DNA from: Candidatus Atribacteria bacterium
GTDB lineage: Bacteria; Atribacterota; Phoenicimicrobiia; Phoenicimicrobiales; Phoenicimicrobiaceae
Reading direction: 5' to 3'
Assembly (NCBI GenBank): GCA_003513845.1
Contig: DOTB01000019.1
Span: 106,361 to 170,360 of the forward strand
Length of the DNA: 64,000 nt
Below the pieces are notes generated by a model that was given only the letters and a program-made list of their open reading frames with translations, was not told the DNA's origin and ran no database searches. Below, in pieces: positions 17,864 through 26,107 of this stretch (positions within the stretch are counted from its first letter, which is position 1; each line of letters begins with the position of its first letter). The position numbers and the translations under genes are program-made.

Positions 17864-19228
17864 CTATTTCTTCCTCTTTCTCCATCCTGGTATATTTCTT
17901 TGTTTGGAGCGAGCAATAGCCAAGTTCTCTTCAGGTACATCCTCAGTGATTGTAGAACCAGCTCCAGTATAAGATTTTTTTCCTATCTTAACTGGGGCCA
18001 CCAAAGAATTATTACTTCCAATAAATACTTCATCTTCTATTATAGTTTTATTCTTTTTTTCTCCATCATAATTACAGGTTATAGTTCCTGCTCCAATATT
18101 CACTCTTTTGCCGATTACTGCATCACCTAAATAAGTTAAATGAGACGCTTTACTACCCTCTCCCACAATAGACTTTTTAACTTCTACAAAATTCCCTATT
18201 TTAACTCCTTTTTTTATAGTAGTTCCTGGTCTTATATGAGTATAAGGACCAATGATAGCTTCATCTTCTATAATACTTTCTTCTATAATTGAGGCCCAAA
18301 CTTTAACTTCCTTTCCTATTCTGGTATTAATTAAATGAGAGTAAGGACCAATTTGGCAATGTTCACCAATTTTAGAGTCTTTTTCAATAATGGTAAAGGG
18401 ATAAATAACTGAATCCTGACCAATTTCTACCCCTTCATCTATAAAAGTGCTGCCTGGATCAATTATAGTTACACCTTGAAGCATTAAATATTTACAAACT
18501 CTTTGGTAAACTTGGTGAGTAGCATTGGCCAAATCAATCCGATTATTTATTCCTAATACTTCTTTATAATCATCTACCTTTATGTTGCCTACTTTTAAGT
18601 CATCTTTTAATAAAATTTTCACTGTATCAGTGAGATAATATTCTTTCTGTTTATTATCGGGAATGACCTTTTCTAGAGCTTGAAAAAGGTCGGTCTTGCT
18701 AAAACAATAAATCCCCGTATTTATTTCCTGTATTCCTTTTTTATCCTCTGGTAAGTCTGCTTCCTCAATAATTCCTGTTATTCTACCTTCTTCATCTCTG
18801 ACAATTCTACCATAGCCATAAGGATTTTCCAAAATCGTAGAAATTAAAGTACAACTATACTTCTTAGCCTTGTGATATTTTAAGAGTTTTTTTATAGTGC
18901 TGATAGTTAAAAAGGGGACATCGCCAGATAAAATTAATACATCTCCACTAAAGTCAGATAGTAAATTTTTTGTTTGTAAGACTGCATGGGCAGTACCAGA
19001 CTGTTCAATCTGTTCCACATATTCTATCTTATTTCTAATAAACTCTTTTATCTTTTCTCCTTTATGCCCAATAACCAATATTTTTCTTTTTGCCTTAATT
19101 TGATTAACAGTTTCAAGTATATAATTTAAAATTGGTTTTCCGGCAAGTTTATGGAGGACTTTAGGAAAATTAGATTTCATTCTCTTACCCTTACCTGCTG
19201 CCATAATAATTATAGCAGTATCTTCCAT
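17864..19228 (-). CDS. glmU: GlmU, bifunctional UDP-GlcNAc pyrophosphorylase / GlcN-1-P acetyltransferase
   Basis: Acetylates glucosamine 1-phosphate and joins it to UMP to give UDP-GlcNAc for peptidoglycan and lipid A. The frame is open for 40 codons upstream, but GGAGG stands 7 nt before the ATG at 19228, giving 454 residues and the family start. The N-terminal half is the pyrophosphorylase with AAGKGKRMKSNFPKVLHKL; the C-terminal half (from about 245) is a left-handed beta helix of hexapeptides (IGPYTHIRPGT, GAGTITCNYDG) with the catalytic-His region GNFVEVKKSIVGEGSKASHL. Next gene is prs. Confidence 0.95.
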   Translation of the reverse strand: MEDTAIIIMAAGKGKRMKSNFPKVLHKLAGKPILNYILETVNQIKAKRKILVIGHKGEKIKEFIRNKIEYVEQIEQSGTAHAVLQTKNLLSDFSGDVLILSGDVPFLTISTIKKLLKYHKAKKYSCTLISTILENPYGYGRIVRDEEGRITGIIEEADLPEDKKGIQEINTGIYCFSKTDLFQALEKVIPDNKQKEYYLTDTVKILLKDDLKVGNIKVDDYKEVLGINNRIDLANATHQVYQRVCKYLMLQGVTIIDPGSTFIDEGVEIGQDSVIYPFTIIEKDSKIGEHCQIGPYSHLINTRIGKEVKVWASIIEESIIEDEAIIGPYTHIRPGTTIKKGVKIGNFVEVKKSIVGEGSKASHLTYLGDAVIGKRVNIGAGTITCNYDGEKKNKTIIEDEVFIGSNNSLVAPVKIGKKSYTGAGSTITEDVPEENLAIARSKQRNIPGWRKRKK

Positions 19229-19388
19229 AACCATACCTCCATTTAAATAGTTTTTAGTCGTTAGTGAGTAAAAGTTTTCAGTTATCAGGATATACAAAAA
19301 ACTTAAAGCTAAACTTGTGCTCGCAAAAGCGGGTAAGCGAAAAACCATTACTCGTTTTCACGAGTACATGAATTCAAAATAAAAATTC

Positions 19389-19411
19389 GAGTCAGACACC
19401 AGGCCTGACTC
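19389..19411 (-). terminator. Intrinsic terminator after tRNA-Gln
   Basis: A 7-bp perfect stem GAGTCAG/CTGACTC with a 9-nt loop, followed on the minus strand by GAATTTTTATTTT. It lies 22 bp past the tRNA-Gln 3' end and would close a spoVG-tRNA-Gln transcript. Confidence 0.8.
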
Positions 19412-19433
19412 TATTTGTTGCTTACTCCTATAG

Positions 19434-19505
19434 CTGGGGCGGAAGGATTCGAACCTTCGAATGCGGGATCCAAATTCCCGTGCCTTACCGCTTGGCTACG
19501 CCCCA
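19434..19505 (-). tRNA. tRNA-Gln (TTG)
   Basis: A 72-nt cloverleaf: acceptor TGGGGCG/CGCCCCA, anticodon stem CGGGA/TCCCG with loop ATTTGGA (anticodon TTG), T arm with GGTTCGAATCC. The CCA end is not encoded. It lies only 27 bp after spoVG on the same strand, so it is probably cut from a spoVG transcript. Confidence 0.95.
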
Positions 19506-19532
19506 AACCGAAATATTTATATTTTTAATTAA

Positions 19533-19886
19533 TTAAAACAAACCCTCTTCTTTTTTTTCAGAAGATTCTTCTGTCTTCTCTACAACTTCTTCTTTTTCTT
19601 CGGTCTTTACTTCTTTATCTTGAGGGGCTGCCTCTGCTTCTTTACGATAAACATCTAAAACTGCATTTTGTATCTTTTCTCTGATTTCAGTATTTATTGG
19701 ATGAGCAATATCCTTATGATCCCCATTGGGTAATCTCTTGCTGGGCATAGCGACAAACATACCTTTGTTGCCATCGATAACCCGTAGATCATGTACTACA
19801 AAAGAATCATCAAAAGTAATCGAAACATAAGCTCTCAACTTTCCCTCTGTTTCAATTTTTCTAAGTCTAACATCTGTAATTTCCAC
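19533..19886 (-). CDS. spoVG: SpoVG, RNA/DNA-binding global regulator
   Basis: A 117-residue SpoVG: the first ~85 residues are the conserved fold ([50 protein letters not shown]), followed by a Glu/Lys-rich tail of about 30 residues likely to be disordered. Members bind nucleic acids and tune gene expression in Firmicutes and spirochaetes; the role in this non-Firmicute is unknown. The start is GTG with AGGCGGT 6 nt upstream. The gene has a 240-bp leader, before which lies a promoter-peptide-terminator unit (20125-20313) that could act as an attenuator. tRNA-Gln follows. Confidence 0.93.
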   Translation of the reverse strand: MEITDVRLRKIETEGKLRAYVSITFDDSFVVHDLRVIDGNKGMFVAMPSKRLPNGDHKDIAHPINTEIREKIQNAVLDVYRKEAEAAPQDKEVKTEEKEEVVEKTEESSEKKEEGLF

Positions 19887-20124
19887 TTATTACACCGCCT
19901 TTTTTGTATTTGATTTTCTATTTTGTTAATTAAAATAACCGTAAAGTAATACATTTCGATAAATTTGTATTTATAATTTATCTTTGATTATCTAGTTCTT
20001 TACATAAGTTTGTTTAGATTCCTATGATAATCTTTTAGTACATCCGATTTAAATAATTTATTCCAGACTTATTCACATAGTTGCATTTACCTCCTGCTTT
20101 GGTCAATATTTAGAATTTAATTTT
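19887..20124 (-). promoter_or_regulatory. spoVG leader region
   Basis: The 238 bp before spoVG hold no ordinary gene and, unlike most spacers here, no repeat words. A strong AGGAGGT (20088-20094, minus strand) is followed 2 nt later by ATG with only four further codons before a stop, and 10 nt later by ATG-TGA. Such a start without a long frame suggests a leader peptide or a decayed gene. I find no good sigma-70 promoter between here and spoVG. Confidence 0.45.
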
Positions 20125-20130
20125 GTAAAA

Positions 20131-20162
20131 AGAAACACAGTAATAATAATTACTGTGTTTCT
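20131..20162 (-). terminator. Strong intrinsic terminator, 14-bp stem
   Basis: AGAAACACAGTAAT and its exact complement flank a 4-nt loop, followed on the minus strand by TTTTTAC (the stem itself ends in TTTCT). It is the most stable-looking hairpin in the window. It lies 8 bp after the stop of the short reading frame at 20171-20242 and about 240 bp before spoVG. Confidence 0.88.
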
Positions 20163-20170
20163 GGAAAAAT

Positions 20171-20242
20171 CTATTTATATAATTTAGTTCTTAAAATGTT
20201 AAGCTTATCTTTATTTTCAGTATAAGTAATATTAACTAACAC
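20171..20242 (-). CDS. Putative 23-residue small protein or leader peptide
   Basis: A GTG-started frame of 23 codons (MLVNITYTENKD ... LYK, rich in Lys, Asn, Thr and Leu) with AAGGA 7 nt upstream and a TAG stop 8 bp before a strong terminator. A consensus promoter lies 35-65 bp before the start, so promoter, ribosome site, frame and terminator form one compact unit of about 155 nt. I recognise no homologue. The codons show no run of one amino acid, so a classical amino-acid attenuator is not evident. The RNA might instead act as a small RNA, with the frame being chance. Confidence 0.5.
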   Translation of the reverse strand: MLVNITYTENKDKLNILRTKLYK

Positions 20243-20284
20243 TATAAATTCCTTGTTCTTCTAAATATAATTTCGGTTGAAAAA

Positions 20285-20313
20285 ATTATAACACGATACA
20301 ATTTTATTGTCAA
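20285..20313 (-). promoter_or_regulatory. Consensus sigma-70 promoter
   Basis: TTGACA (20313-20308), a 17-bp spacer and TATAAT (20290-20285), with TG one base before the -10. All 12 consensus positions match. Transcription would start near 20278 and meet the terminator at 20131-20162 after about 150 nt, or read on into spoVG. Confidence 0.88.
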
Positions 20314-20406
20314 AAAAAACAAGGTATCGAGTGAAGAAAATAGTTAGCTAGTTAAGGAATGAATACATTATAACCAACAAACCAATTAACCTGGTTAAAA
20401 TAAGTA

Positions 20407-21447
20407 CTAAGGATTAATTGTGATTGGTAAGGCAATGGTTAAATAAAGATATTCTTTTTGCTCTCCTACCTGCACTTCGTCCGAGATTTTATCTTTTAAT
20501 AATATTACCCGTATATCTTCTTCCCCTTCTTGATTCAGCTTAAGTTCTGATTTCAAGGGAACAAGATAATCTGCAGAAGTTTTTATAGAAGTAATTTTTA
20601 CTTCCTCTTCCCCCGAATTGGTTAGAGAAACTTTCCCTATATTCTCTTCTTCTGAATCACTTGCTAAATTGAAATTTATCACTACAGGAGAAATACCTAC
20701 AGTGGGAGCTGACTTTTCTTTTATATAGCCATTAATGCGTAAGGAAAAAGCTTTTCTTCGAGGATCATTGCAATATATTCGTACACTTTCCCGTACTTCA
20801 CCTAACTCATGCTGAGTGGAATCATAAGTAAAGATTATTTCTTGTTTGTCTCCTGGGTTAATGTTTAAAGGTATTTCTACATCATATTTGATGTATTCAG
20901 AAGCATCTACTTTGTCGATTATCAAATCTAACTCTCCTTTATTTTCAATAATAAAGCTAAAAGTGGGTAAATCTCCCTGCGAAATCAGTCCTAATTCCCA
21001 TTGAGAATTAGAGTAAAAGGCTTTAGGAGAAGGAATAGGTTCTACATCAGCAATTATGGTAATTTTCGCCTTGGGAAGCTGAGGATCATTGGATTCAAGA
21101 TAAATTGTTTTTTTTACCGATCCATTGTAACCTGTGGGATTAAAGGTAACTTTTAGTTCAGCTGACTTTCCGGGTGGTATATTATCTGAAGAAAGCATCG
21201 TAGCAGTGCAGCCACAGGAAGCTCGTACTCGATTGATAATCAGTTCTTCTCTCCCTATATTATTGATAGTGAAGATATGAACCGGCCTTTCATCTTCCTT
21301 TATCTTTCCAAAATCCCATTCCTCTTCAGAAATAGAAATTGTAGGTGGCAGAGAAGACTTATTTTGAATATTGTAAAATATTAAAAAAATTCCTATTATA
21401 ACTATTATGCTTATTAAGATAATAAAATTTTTGTTTTTACCAAACAT
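20407..21447 (-). CDS. DUF1573 family surface protein
   Basis: A 346-residue protein with an N-terminal membrane segment (about residues 8-27), which is an uncleaved anchor or signal, and two to three Ig-like beta domains outside the membrane. The DUF1573 signature is clear: EWDFGKIKEDERPVHIFTI, then VRASCGCTATMLSSDNIPPG with its Cys-Gly-Cys, then SNDPQLPKAKI. A second, degenerate copy starts near residue 145 (QWELGLISQGDLP). The function of the family is not settled. It is the last gene of a redox group with a thioredoxin-like lipoprotein, a redoxin and a CcdA fusion, which suggests a link to surface thiols or metal. Confidence 0.83.
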   Translation of the reverse strand: MFGKNKNFIILISIIVIIGIFLIFYNIQNKSSLPPTISISEEEWDFGKIKEDERPVHIFTINNIGREELIINRVRASCGCTATMLSSDNIPPGKSAELKVTFNPTGYNGSVKKTIYLESNDPQLPKAKITIIADVEPIPSPKAFYSNSQWELGLISQGDLPTFSFIIENKGELDLIIDKVDASEYIKYDVEIPLNINPGDKQEIIFTYDSTQHELGEVRESVRIYCNDPRRKAFSLRINGYIKEKSAPTVGISPVVINFNLASDSEEENIGKVSLTNSGEEEVKITSIKTSADYLVPLKSELKLNQEGEEDIRVILLKDKISDEVQVGEQKEYLYLTIALPITINP

Positions 21448-21730
21448 ACTTTTCTCCTTTGTTTCTTTAGTTATTAGTTGCCTAGTTAACTGGTTTGCCA
21501 GTTAACCAGTTGACCAGTTCTTCGATCTGCCGATTCACTAATGAATTAATGCATCAATTAGATTAGTCATTAGCATTTAGTTAGCGTAGAGCGTACAGCA
21601 TTAAGTGTATAGTATAAATCAATAAACTAAAAGCAAGCTTTTTATTTTACGCCTTACATCTTGCAACTTGCAACCACTATTTTATCTTTTTCTTTCTCTT
21701 CACGCAATACTCGATACGCGATACGCGATA
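21448..21730. repeat. Repeat-filled spacer
   Basis: The 283 bp between the lipoprotein gene and the DUF1573 gene consist of TAACTGGTTTGCCAGTTAACC words (21487-21520), a centre TAATGAATTAATGCATCAATTA, and TCGATACGCGATACGCGATA words at 21711-21732. Nothing else seen. Confidence 0.65.
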
Positions 21731-22471
21731 CTATTCTATAAAAGCTGCTTGTAAAATCTCTTTAGTAGGGCTATCCGGTGCCTGAACAAAGACAACTCCG
21801 TTGACATTATCTGCTTCCCAATCAAATCCTTCCAGAGTAAAGGAAAATTCAAAAATATCTTCAGGGGTAAGAGATTCCACTAAAACTTTTTGTTCTTCAA
21901 AAATGTCAAATACTGAATATTTTAAATTTATATTTTGTCGTTCTTTAAAAACCATTCCATTTATCTCTAAATTAGTTAAGGTAGAAGAGCTCACATTTTC
22001 AATAGTGCCGGCAATAGTTGTTGTATTTGTATCGCTATCTCTGGAAGTAGTAATAACAATTTCCGAACCTTTAGCTAATTCGGCATCGATTTTACTTTTT
22101 ATAGTTTGATAATTAGCATAACCATGAATCCAATTTTCATTTAAACCATTAAACAAGATATTGGGTATATATCTATCAGTACTTCCAGGAGGAATATACC
22201 AGTCATATCGTTCAGAGATTTCTGGAGTAGTATATTCACTCCAATTAACTGCTTCTTCTACCAGTACCATCTGGTCGTAACCATATTCTACTACTAATTG
22301 TTCTAATATTGGTTCAACAAGTTCACAGTTGTGACAGCCTATAGCCATATAAAGTTCCACCAGAACCACCAGATCGGCTGGTTCTGGTTCTATTGGGGGG
22401 GTAGAAAAACAACCGGCAAATAAAAACCCCATAAATGCCACTATTATAAATATTAATAATAATTTCTTCAC
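21731..22471 (-). CDS. Thioredoxin-fold lipoprotein with GCHNC motif
   Basis: A 246-residue lipoprotein: signal MKKLLLIFIIVAFMGFLFAGC with lipobox LFAGC, so Cys21 should be lipidated, then a Pro-rich linker and a thioredoxin-like domain with VELYMAIGCHNCELVEP (CxxC). The domain continues to about residue 120 (PNILFNGLNENWIHGY), and the last ~110 residues form a beta-rich domain (ITTSRDSDTNTTTIAGTIENVSS). It probably acts as a surface thiol-disulfide carrier. The GCHxC motif also occurs in the CcdA fusion encoded upstream, so the two may exchange electrons. I do not recognise a named family. Confidence 0.75.
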   Translation of the reverse strand: MKKLLLIFIIVAFMGFLFAGCFSTPPIEPEPADLVVLVELYMAIGCHNCELVEPILEQLVVEYGYDQMVLVEEAVNWSEYTTPEISERYDWYIPPGSTDRYIPNILFNGLNENWIHGYANYQTIKSKIDAELAKGSEIVITTSRDSDTNTTTIAGTIENVSSSTLTNLEINGMVFKERQNINLKYSVFDIFEEQKVLVESLTPEDIFEFSFTLEGFDWEADNVNGVVFVQAPDSPTKEILQAAFIE

Positions 22472-22519
22472 GTCATGTTCTCCTTATTAAAAAATTCTTA
22501 TTTTACTGTCTATTTAATA

Positions 22520-23155
22520 TTAATAGCCAGCTGGTGGAGGACACACTCCACCGTTACAACTATCATCCTTTTTCTCTTTTTGGGGAGTTCCCCTTTCTTT
22601 GGCAGCTAAGAAATAAGTGAGATACTGGAACATTAAATTTTGTTGTTTAGAGAGAAGACCGGGATAGACCCTCTTTGCTATTAAATTCTTATCTAAGAAT
22701 ATAGTAGTTGGTAAAATTTCAATATTGTAGAGATTGCTCACTTCGTTCTGATCATCTAACAGTATAGTAAAAGATATTTTTTTATTAGTCCAAAATTCTT
22801 TGATCTGAACAATATCTTCTTCTTTTAAATCTCGCCGTGTATTTATCATAATCACCTGATATTTTTCCTCAATTATATGCTCTTCGAAATATTTGGCTAA
22901 TTCTTCTATCCCACAGACAGAATCCGTATTTTCATTATTGCAAAAATACAGAATAAGAAGCTTCTGTTTTTCTTTATAATCTTCTAAATTAAAAGATTCT
23001 CCATCTACAGTACTAAGAGTAAAGTTAGGAGCGGGGAAACCTTTTCTAAAAGAAGAATCGCTAGAAAAAGCAGATAAGCAAAAAGAAAACAAAAAAGTTA
23101 TAGTTAATAAGATAACTAAAATATTATAATTTTTATTCCTTAAAGAAAAGACCAT
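22520..23155 (-). CDS. Secreted redoxin (AhpC/TSA-TlpA-like) with Cys-rich tail
   Basis: A 211-residue exported thioredoxin-fold protein. The frame is open upstream, but AGAGGTG lies 7 nt before the ATG at 23155, which starts a signal segment (NILVILLTITFLFSFCLSAF). The fold is that of TlpA/ResA and peroxiredoxins (GFPAPNFTLSTVDGESFNLED near residue 40, ILPTTIFLDKN with the cis-Pro near 150). There is no CxxC at the usual place; instead LYFCNNENTDSVCG has two Cys nine residues apart. The C-terminus ends in CNGGVCPPPAGY. It lies between the CcdA fusion and the thioredoxin lipoprotein. Confidence 0.75.
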   Translation of the reverse strand: MVFSLRNKNYNILVILLTITFLFSFCLSAFSSDSSFRKGFPAPNFTLSTVDGESFNLEDYKEKQKLLILYFCNNENTDSVCGIEELAKYFEEHIIEEKYQVIMINTRRDLKEEDIVQIKEFWTNKKISFTILLDDQNEVSNLYNIEILPTTIFLDKNLIAKRVYPGLLSKQQNLMFQYLTYFLAAKERGTPQKEKKDDSCNGGVCPPPAGY

Positions 23156-23281
23156 ATCAAAACACCTCTTTGTTGATTCATCAACGAACCAATGCACCGT
23201 TTAGCCGATTCACCAATTTGTCTATTCAATTATACGTTAATATTAAATATAAGTTACAAATTTATCATATTCTTATTATTA

Positions 23282-24535
23282 TTAAAAAATTCCGCTATAA
23301 AGCAGCAGCCCGGCTAATCCAAAAAATATCAAAGCCATCGCCATCTTAATCTTTCCAAAATTCTTCTGAGTAAGGTTAGCCAGCTGTGCCGAAGAAGTCC
23401 CCCAATAGGTAAAAGAAAAGACCATAATTAAAGGTATTACAAACATTAGATTATAGAATAATAGATAAAATAAGGCGTTAATCTTCATATTCGGGATAGT
23501 ACTGATAAACATAATAGTAGGAAGATAAATCTGGCCCGTGCAGGCTAATTCTAAAAGGGATACTATAAAACCAGTTACTGCAGCCATCAAAATATAATTA
23601 CTTAATTTTATATTTTTACGAATAGTAGAATGAATTAACTTCTTTAAAAATGGAGGTAATTGGAGTTTTGCATCTTTAGTAGTTCCTTTTTTCTTAAACT
23701 GAAGATAATCATATAGGCTGACTATACCCAGGATTAGGACAAAGATAGCAGTAACTAAAACAAATATTTTTCGAACTAAAGGGAGAAAAGATAATGAAGT
23801 TATCATCTTTAAAGCACCGGTACCGATTAAGAAATAAGTCAAAAATACAGATAAAGTAAACATCCCTCCAACCCAGAGAATATCTCTCCCTTTTCGATTG
23901 ATAAGAGTAAGATAAGAAATAAAAAAGATGATAGTAGCAAAGGCACAAGGGTTTATACCATCAATTAGACCACTTACTGCTACCGCAGCCAATCCGAATG
24001 ACTGAAAGCGGGCAATTAATCTTTCTTGAGCCGTAAGATCTTTTTCCTTCACCTTCTCCCAGGGAGGGATAGTTTCTATAGTTGAATATTTCTGGATTAA
24101 TTTTTCTAAATTATCATAAGTAATAGTACTTCTAAAAAGATAATCATCTCCTATAAATATCACAGGGACTAAAAGTCTTTCCTCCTCAGGCATCTGATAC
24201 AATTCACCCAAAGATTCAGCTAATTCCATATTCTCAGCTAGACTAATGTCAAAACTTTCTATGATTAGATTATCAGAATATTTTAAGGAAATATCTTTCA
24301 ATATAATTTTAACTTTATCACAGTCGTGGCACCCAATTTCATAAAAATAGGCTAAGTAAACTGGTGAATTAATCGAATTTGAGGTACTCGCGGCAAAAGA
24401 ACTAATTACATAAGGAGAAGAAAATTGAGTTAACAAAATAATTAAAAATAAGGAAAGTAAAATAACCATTAAAGTTAAATAGAAATTTTTTTGATTTATA
24501 TTTTCTAATTTGTTATTTATTGATTTAGCTCTCAT
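23282..24535 (-). CDS. Thioredoxin-like domain fused to CcdA/DsbD-type membrane electron carrier
   Basis: A 417-residue protein that would bring reducing power from the cytoplasm to surface thioredoxins. After a first membrane helix (about 20-45) comes an outer thioredoxin-like domain with YFYEIGCHDCDKVK; then six or more helices of the CcdA/DsbD family with the paired Cys in DGINPCAFATI and LLELACTGQIYLP, the expected redox pair. The start is set at the ATG at 24535; an upstream TTG (24571) has no ribosome site. It heads the redox group of four genes. A DsbD-like role is inferred from the motifs. Confidence 0.85.
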   Translation of the reverse strand: MRAKSINNKLENINQKNFYLTLMVILLSLFLIILLTQFSSPYVISSFAASTSNSINSPVYLAYFYEIGCHDCDKVKIILKDISLKYSDNLIIESFDISLAENMELAESLGELYQMPEEERLLVPVIFIGDDYLFRSTITYDNLEKLIQKYSTIETIPPWEKVKEKDLTAQERLIARFQSFGLAAVAVSGLIDGINPCAFATIIFFISYLTLINRKGRDILWVGGMFTLSVFLTYFLIGTGALKMITSLSFLPLVRKIFVLVTAIFVLILGIVSLYDYLQFKKKGTTKDAKLQLPPFLKKLIHSTIRKNIKLSNYILMAAVTGFIVSLLELACTGQIYLPTIMFISTIPNMKINALFYLLFYNLMFVIPLIMVFSFTYWGTSSAQLANLTQKNFGKIKMAMALIFFGLAGLLLYSGIF

Positions 24536-24613
24536 TATAATTTTTTCTTTCCCTACCAACCTGATTGTCAATCTTTATATTTTTCAAATTATTTTAAATG
24601 TAAACAAAATTTT

Positions 24614-24633
24614 ATATGATAAAGTTATCATAT
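24614..24633. promoter_or_regulatory. Inverted repeat before the redox genes (possible operator)
   Basis: ATATGATAA-AG-TTATCATAT: nine perfectly paired bases around a 2-bp centre. On the minus strand a TTGACA (24650-24645) lies just upstream, so the repeat would cover the -10 region of a promoter for the CcdA fusion gene. An alternative is a weak terminator for ksgA (AAAATTTTG follows). No known operator consensus was recognised. Confidence 0.45.
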
Positions 24634-24654
24634 GTATTGCAGATTGTCAAGAAT

Positions 24655-25554
24655 TCAGATGTTGGATCCTTCTGATGAAAGTTTTTCCCTCATCGCTATA
24701 CTTAGCGCGGCAAATTCTTCCAAAGTCAGAGTTTCCCCACGTCGATTTTTATCAAGGTTTATATTTTTTAAAATACTTTTTATCTCTAACTTATTAATTT
24801 TATCATAAAAATAATTTGATAGAGAATTGATTAACCTTTTCCTCCTTTGCCGAAAAGAGGCTTTAACAATACTTAAAAATAATTTTTCATCACCAACATT
24901 TATCGGTGGTTCTGTATAAATATTCAATCTAATTATCATAGAATTTACCTTAGGCTTAGGGTAAAATACTGTAGGAGGCACCAAATGTATTTTTTCGGCT
25001 CGAGAATAATATTGAGTTACCACAGATAATATACTATACTCCTTACTTCCTGCCTTCGCTAATAATCTTTCTCCTACTTCCTTTTGTACCAGGAATACCG
25101 CAAGCTTAAGATATTTATTAAGTTCAAGGATCTTCCCTATTAAAGCAAGAGAGATATAATAAGGGAGGTTACCCACTATTTTTTCTATTTTTTCGCCTTT
25201 TTTTCTTTTCTTCTCAAAAAATTTAACCAGGTCAAAATTCATAATATCTTCAAAAATAACTTCTGTATTATCAAGAGAATAAAGACTTTCTTTTAAAAGG
25301 GGTGCCAATTTTTTATCTTTCTCAAAAGATATAATCTGTTTAACTCGAGGGGATAATGCAGAAGTTAGAGTGCCAATACCTGTACCAACCTCTAAAATGC
25401 AGTCTTCTTGATCTAATTTTAGCGAATCAATAATTATTTGTAAGGTATTTTGGTCTACTAAAAAATTCTGACCCAACCTTTTTTTGCATTTAAAATCATA
25501 TTTGGTAAGAAGTCTGTTAACTTCTTTAGGGGAAATCAATTTGAGGTTATTCAT
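24655..25554 (-). CDS. rsmA: 16S rRNA (adenine1518/1519-N6) dimethyltransferase KsgA/RsmA
   Basis: Dimethylates the two adjacent adenines in helix 45 of 16S rRNA. 299 residues. Motifs: KKRLGQNFLVDQNTLQ at 22-37, the SAM site LEVGTGIGTLTSAL, FEKDKKL, and the catalytic NLPYYIS (IVGNLPYYISLAL), followed by LVQKEVGERLLA and the C-terminal FPKPKVNSMIIRL/FRQRRKRLINSL segments. It lies between the redox genes and the tRNA cluster. The ATG is preceded by GAGGT. Confidence 0.95.
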   Translation of the reverse strand: MNNLKLISPKEVNRLLTKYDFKCKKRLGQNFLVDQNTLQIIIDSLKLDQEDCILEVGTGIGTLTSALSPRVKQIISFEKDKKLAPLLKESLYSLDNTEVIFEDIMNFDLVKFFEKKRKKGEKIEKIVGNLPYYISLALIGKILELNKYLKLAVFLVQKEVGERLLAKAGSKEYSILSVVTQYYSRAEKIHLVPPTVFYPKPKVNSMIIRLNIYTEPPINVGDEKLFLSIVKASFRQRRKRLINSLSNYFYDKINKLEIKSILKNINLDKNRRGETLTLEEFAALSIAMREKLSSEGSNI

Positions 25555-25832
25555 CTTTTACCTCGCTAAATTAGTCACTGGTTCATAGGTTTCAGTTGGT
25601 GGTAAACAATCTAGGGAACAGAGCAGGTATCATTTAATTTTTTTAGTATAAGTGTACATTCTTTAGTTATAGAATATTAGTTATCCAGTTATCCGGTTAA
25701 CCAGTTTGTTATTAAGTTCCGTTATGTAATGTGTGATAAGAAATCTGTTTTTGTAAATTTAAGAGCACAAACTCTTTACTCATTACATATCACTTATTAC
25801 TATATTTTGACGCAATTCGCGATACTATCGTA

Positions 25833-25908
25833 TGGAGCCGGCGATCTGAGTTGAACAGACAACCTACGGATTACGATTCCGTTGCTCTTCCAATTGAGCT
25901 ACGCCGGC
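25833..25908 (-). tRNA. tRNA-Thr (CGT)
   Basis: A 76-nt cloverleaf with encoded CCA: acceptor GCCGGCG/CGCCGGC, anticodon stem ACGGA/TCCGT, loop ATCGTAA (anticodon CGT). The T stem GTCTG/CAGAT has one G-T pair. Last gene of a four-tRNA cluster. Confidence 0.94.
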
Positions 25909-25929
25909 ATCATAACCTTATTAAAAAAA

Positions 25930-26005
25930 TGGTAGGCGGAACAGGACTTGAACCTGTGACCCCCTACATGTGAAGCAGGTGCTCTGCCAACTGAGCTATC
26001 CGCCC
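25930..26005 (-). tRNA. tRNA-Val (CAC)
   Basis: A 76-nt cloverleaf with encoded CCA: acceptor GGGCGGA/TCCGCCT (G1-T72 wobble), anticodon stem CCTGC/GTAGG, loop TTCACAT (anticodon CAC), T arm ACAGGTTCAAGTCCTGT. Third in the cluster. Confidence 0.94.
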
Positions 26006-26022
26006 ATCCTTAAATAATATAT

Positions 26023-26097
26023 TGGTGCCCCCAAGGGGATTTGAACCCCTGTCGCCGCCGTGAAAGGGCGGTGTCCTATCCCCTAGACGATGGGGGC
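26023..26097 (-). tRNA. tRNA-Glu (TTC)
   Basis: A 75-nt cloverleaf with encoded CCA: acceptor GCCCCCA/TGGGGGC, anticodon stem CCGCC/GGCGG, loop CTTTCAC (anticodon TTC), D arm TCGTCTAGGGG typical of tRNA-Glu. Second in the cluster. Confidence 0.95.
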
Positions 26098-26107
26098 ATT
26101 ATCTCGA

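Noticed and set aside
24540..24571. TTGACA followed by TATAAT before the CcdA fusion gene
   Set aside because: The spacing is 26 bp, too long for sigma-70, and TATAAT overlaps the start codon.
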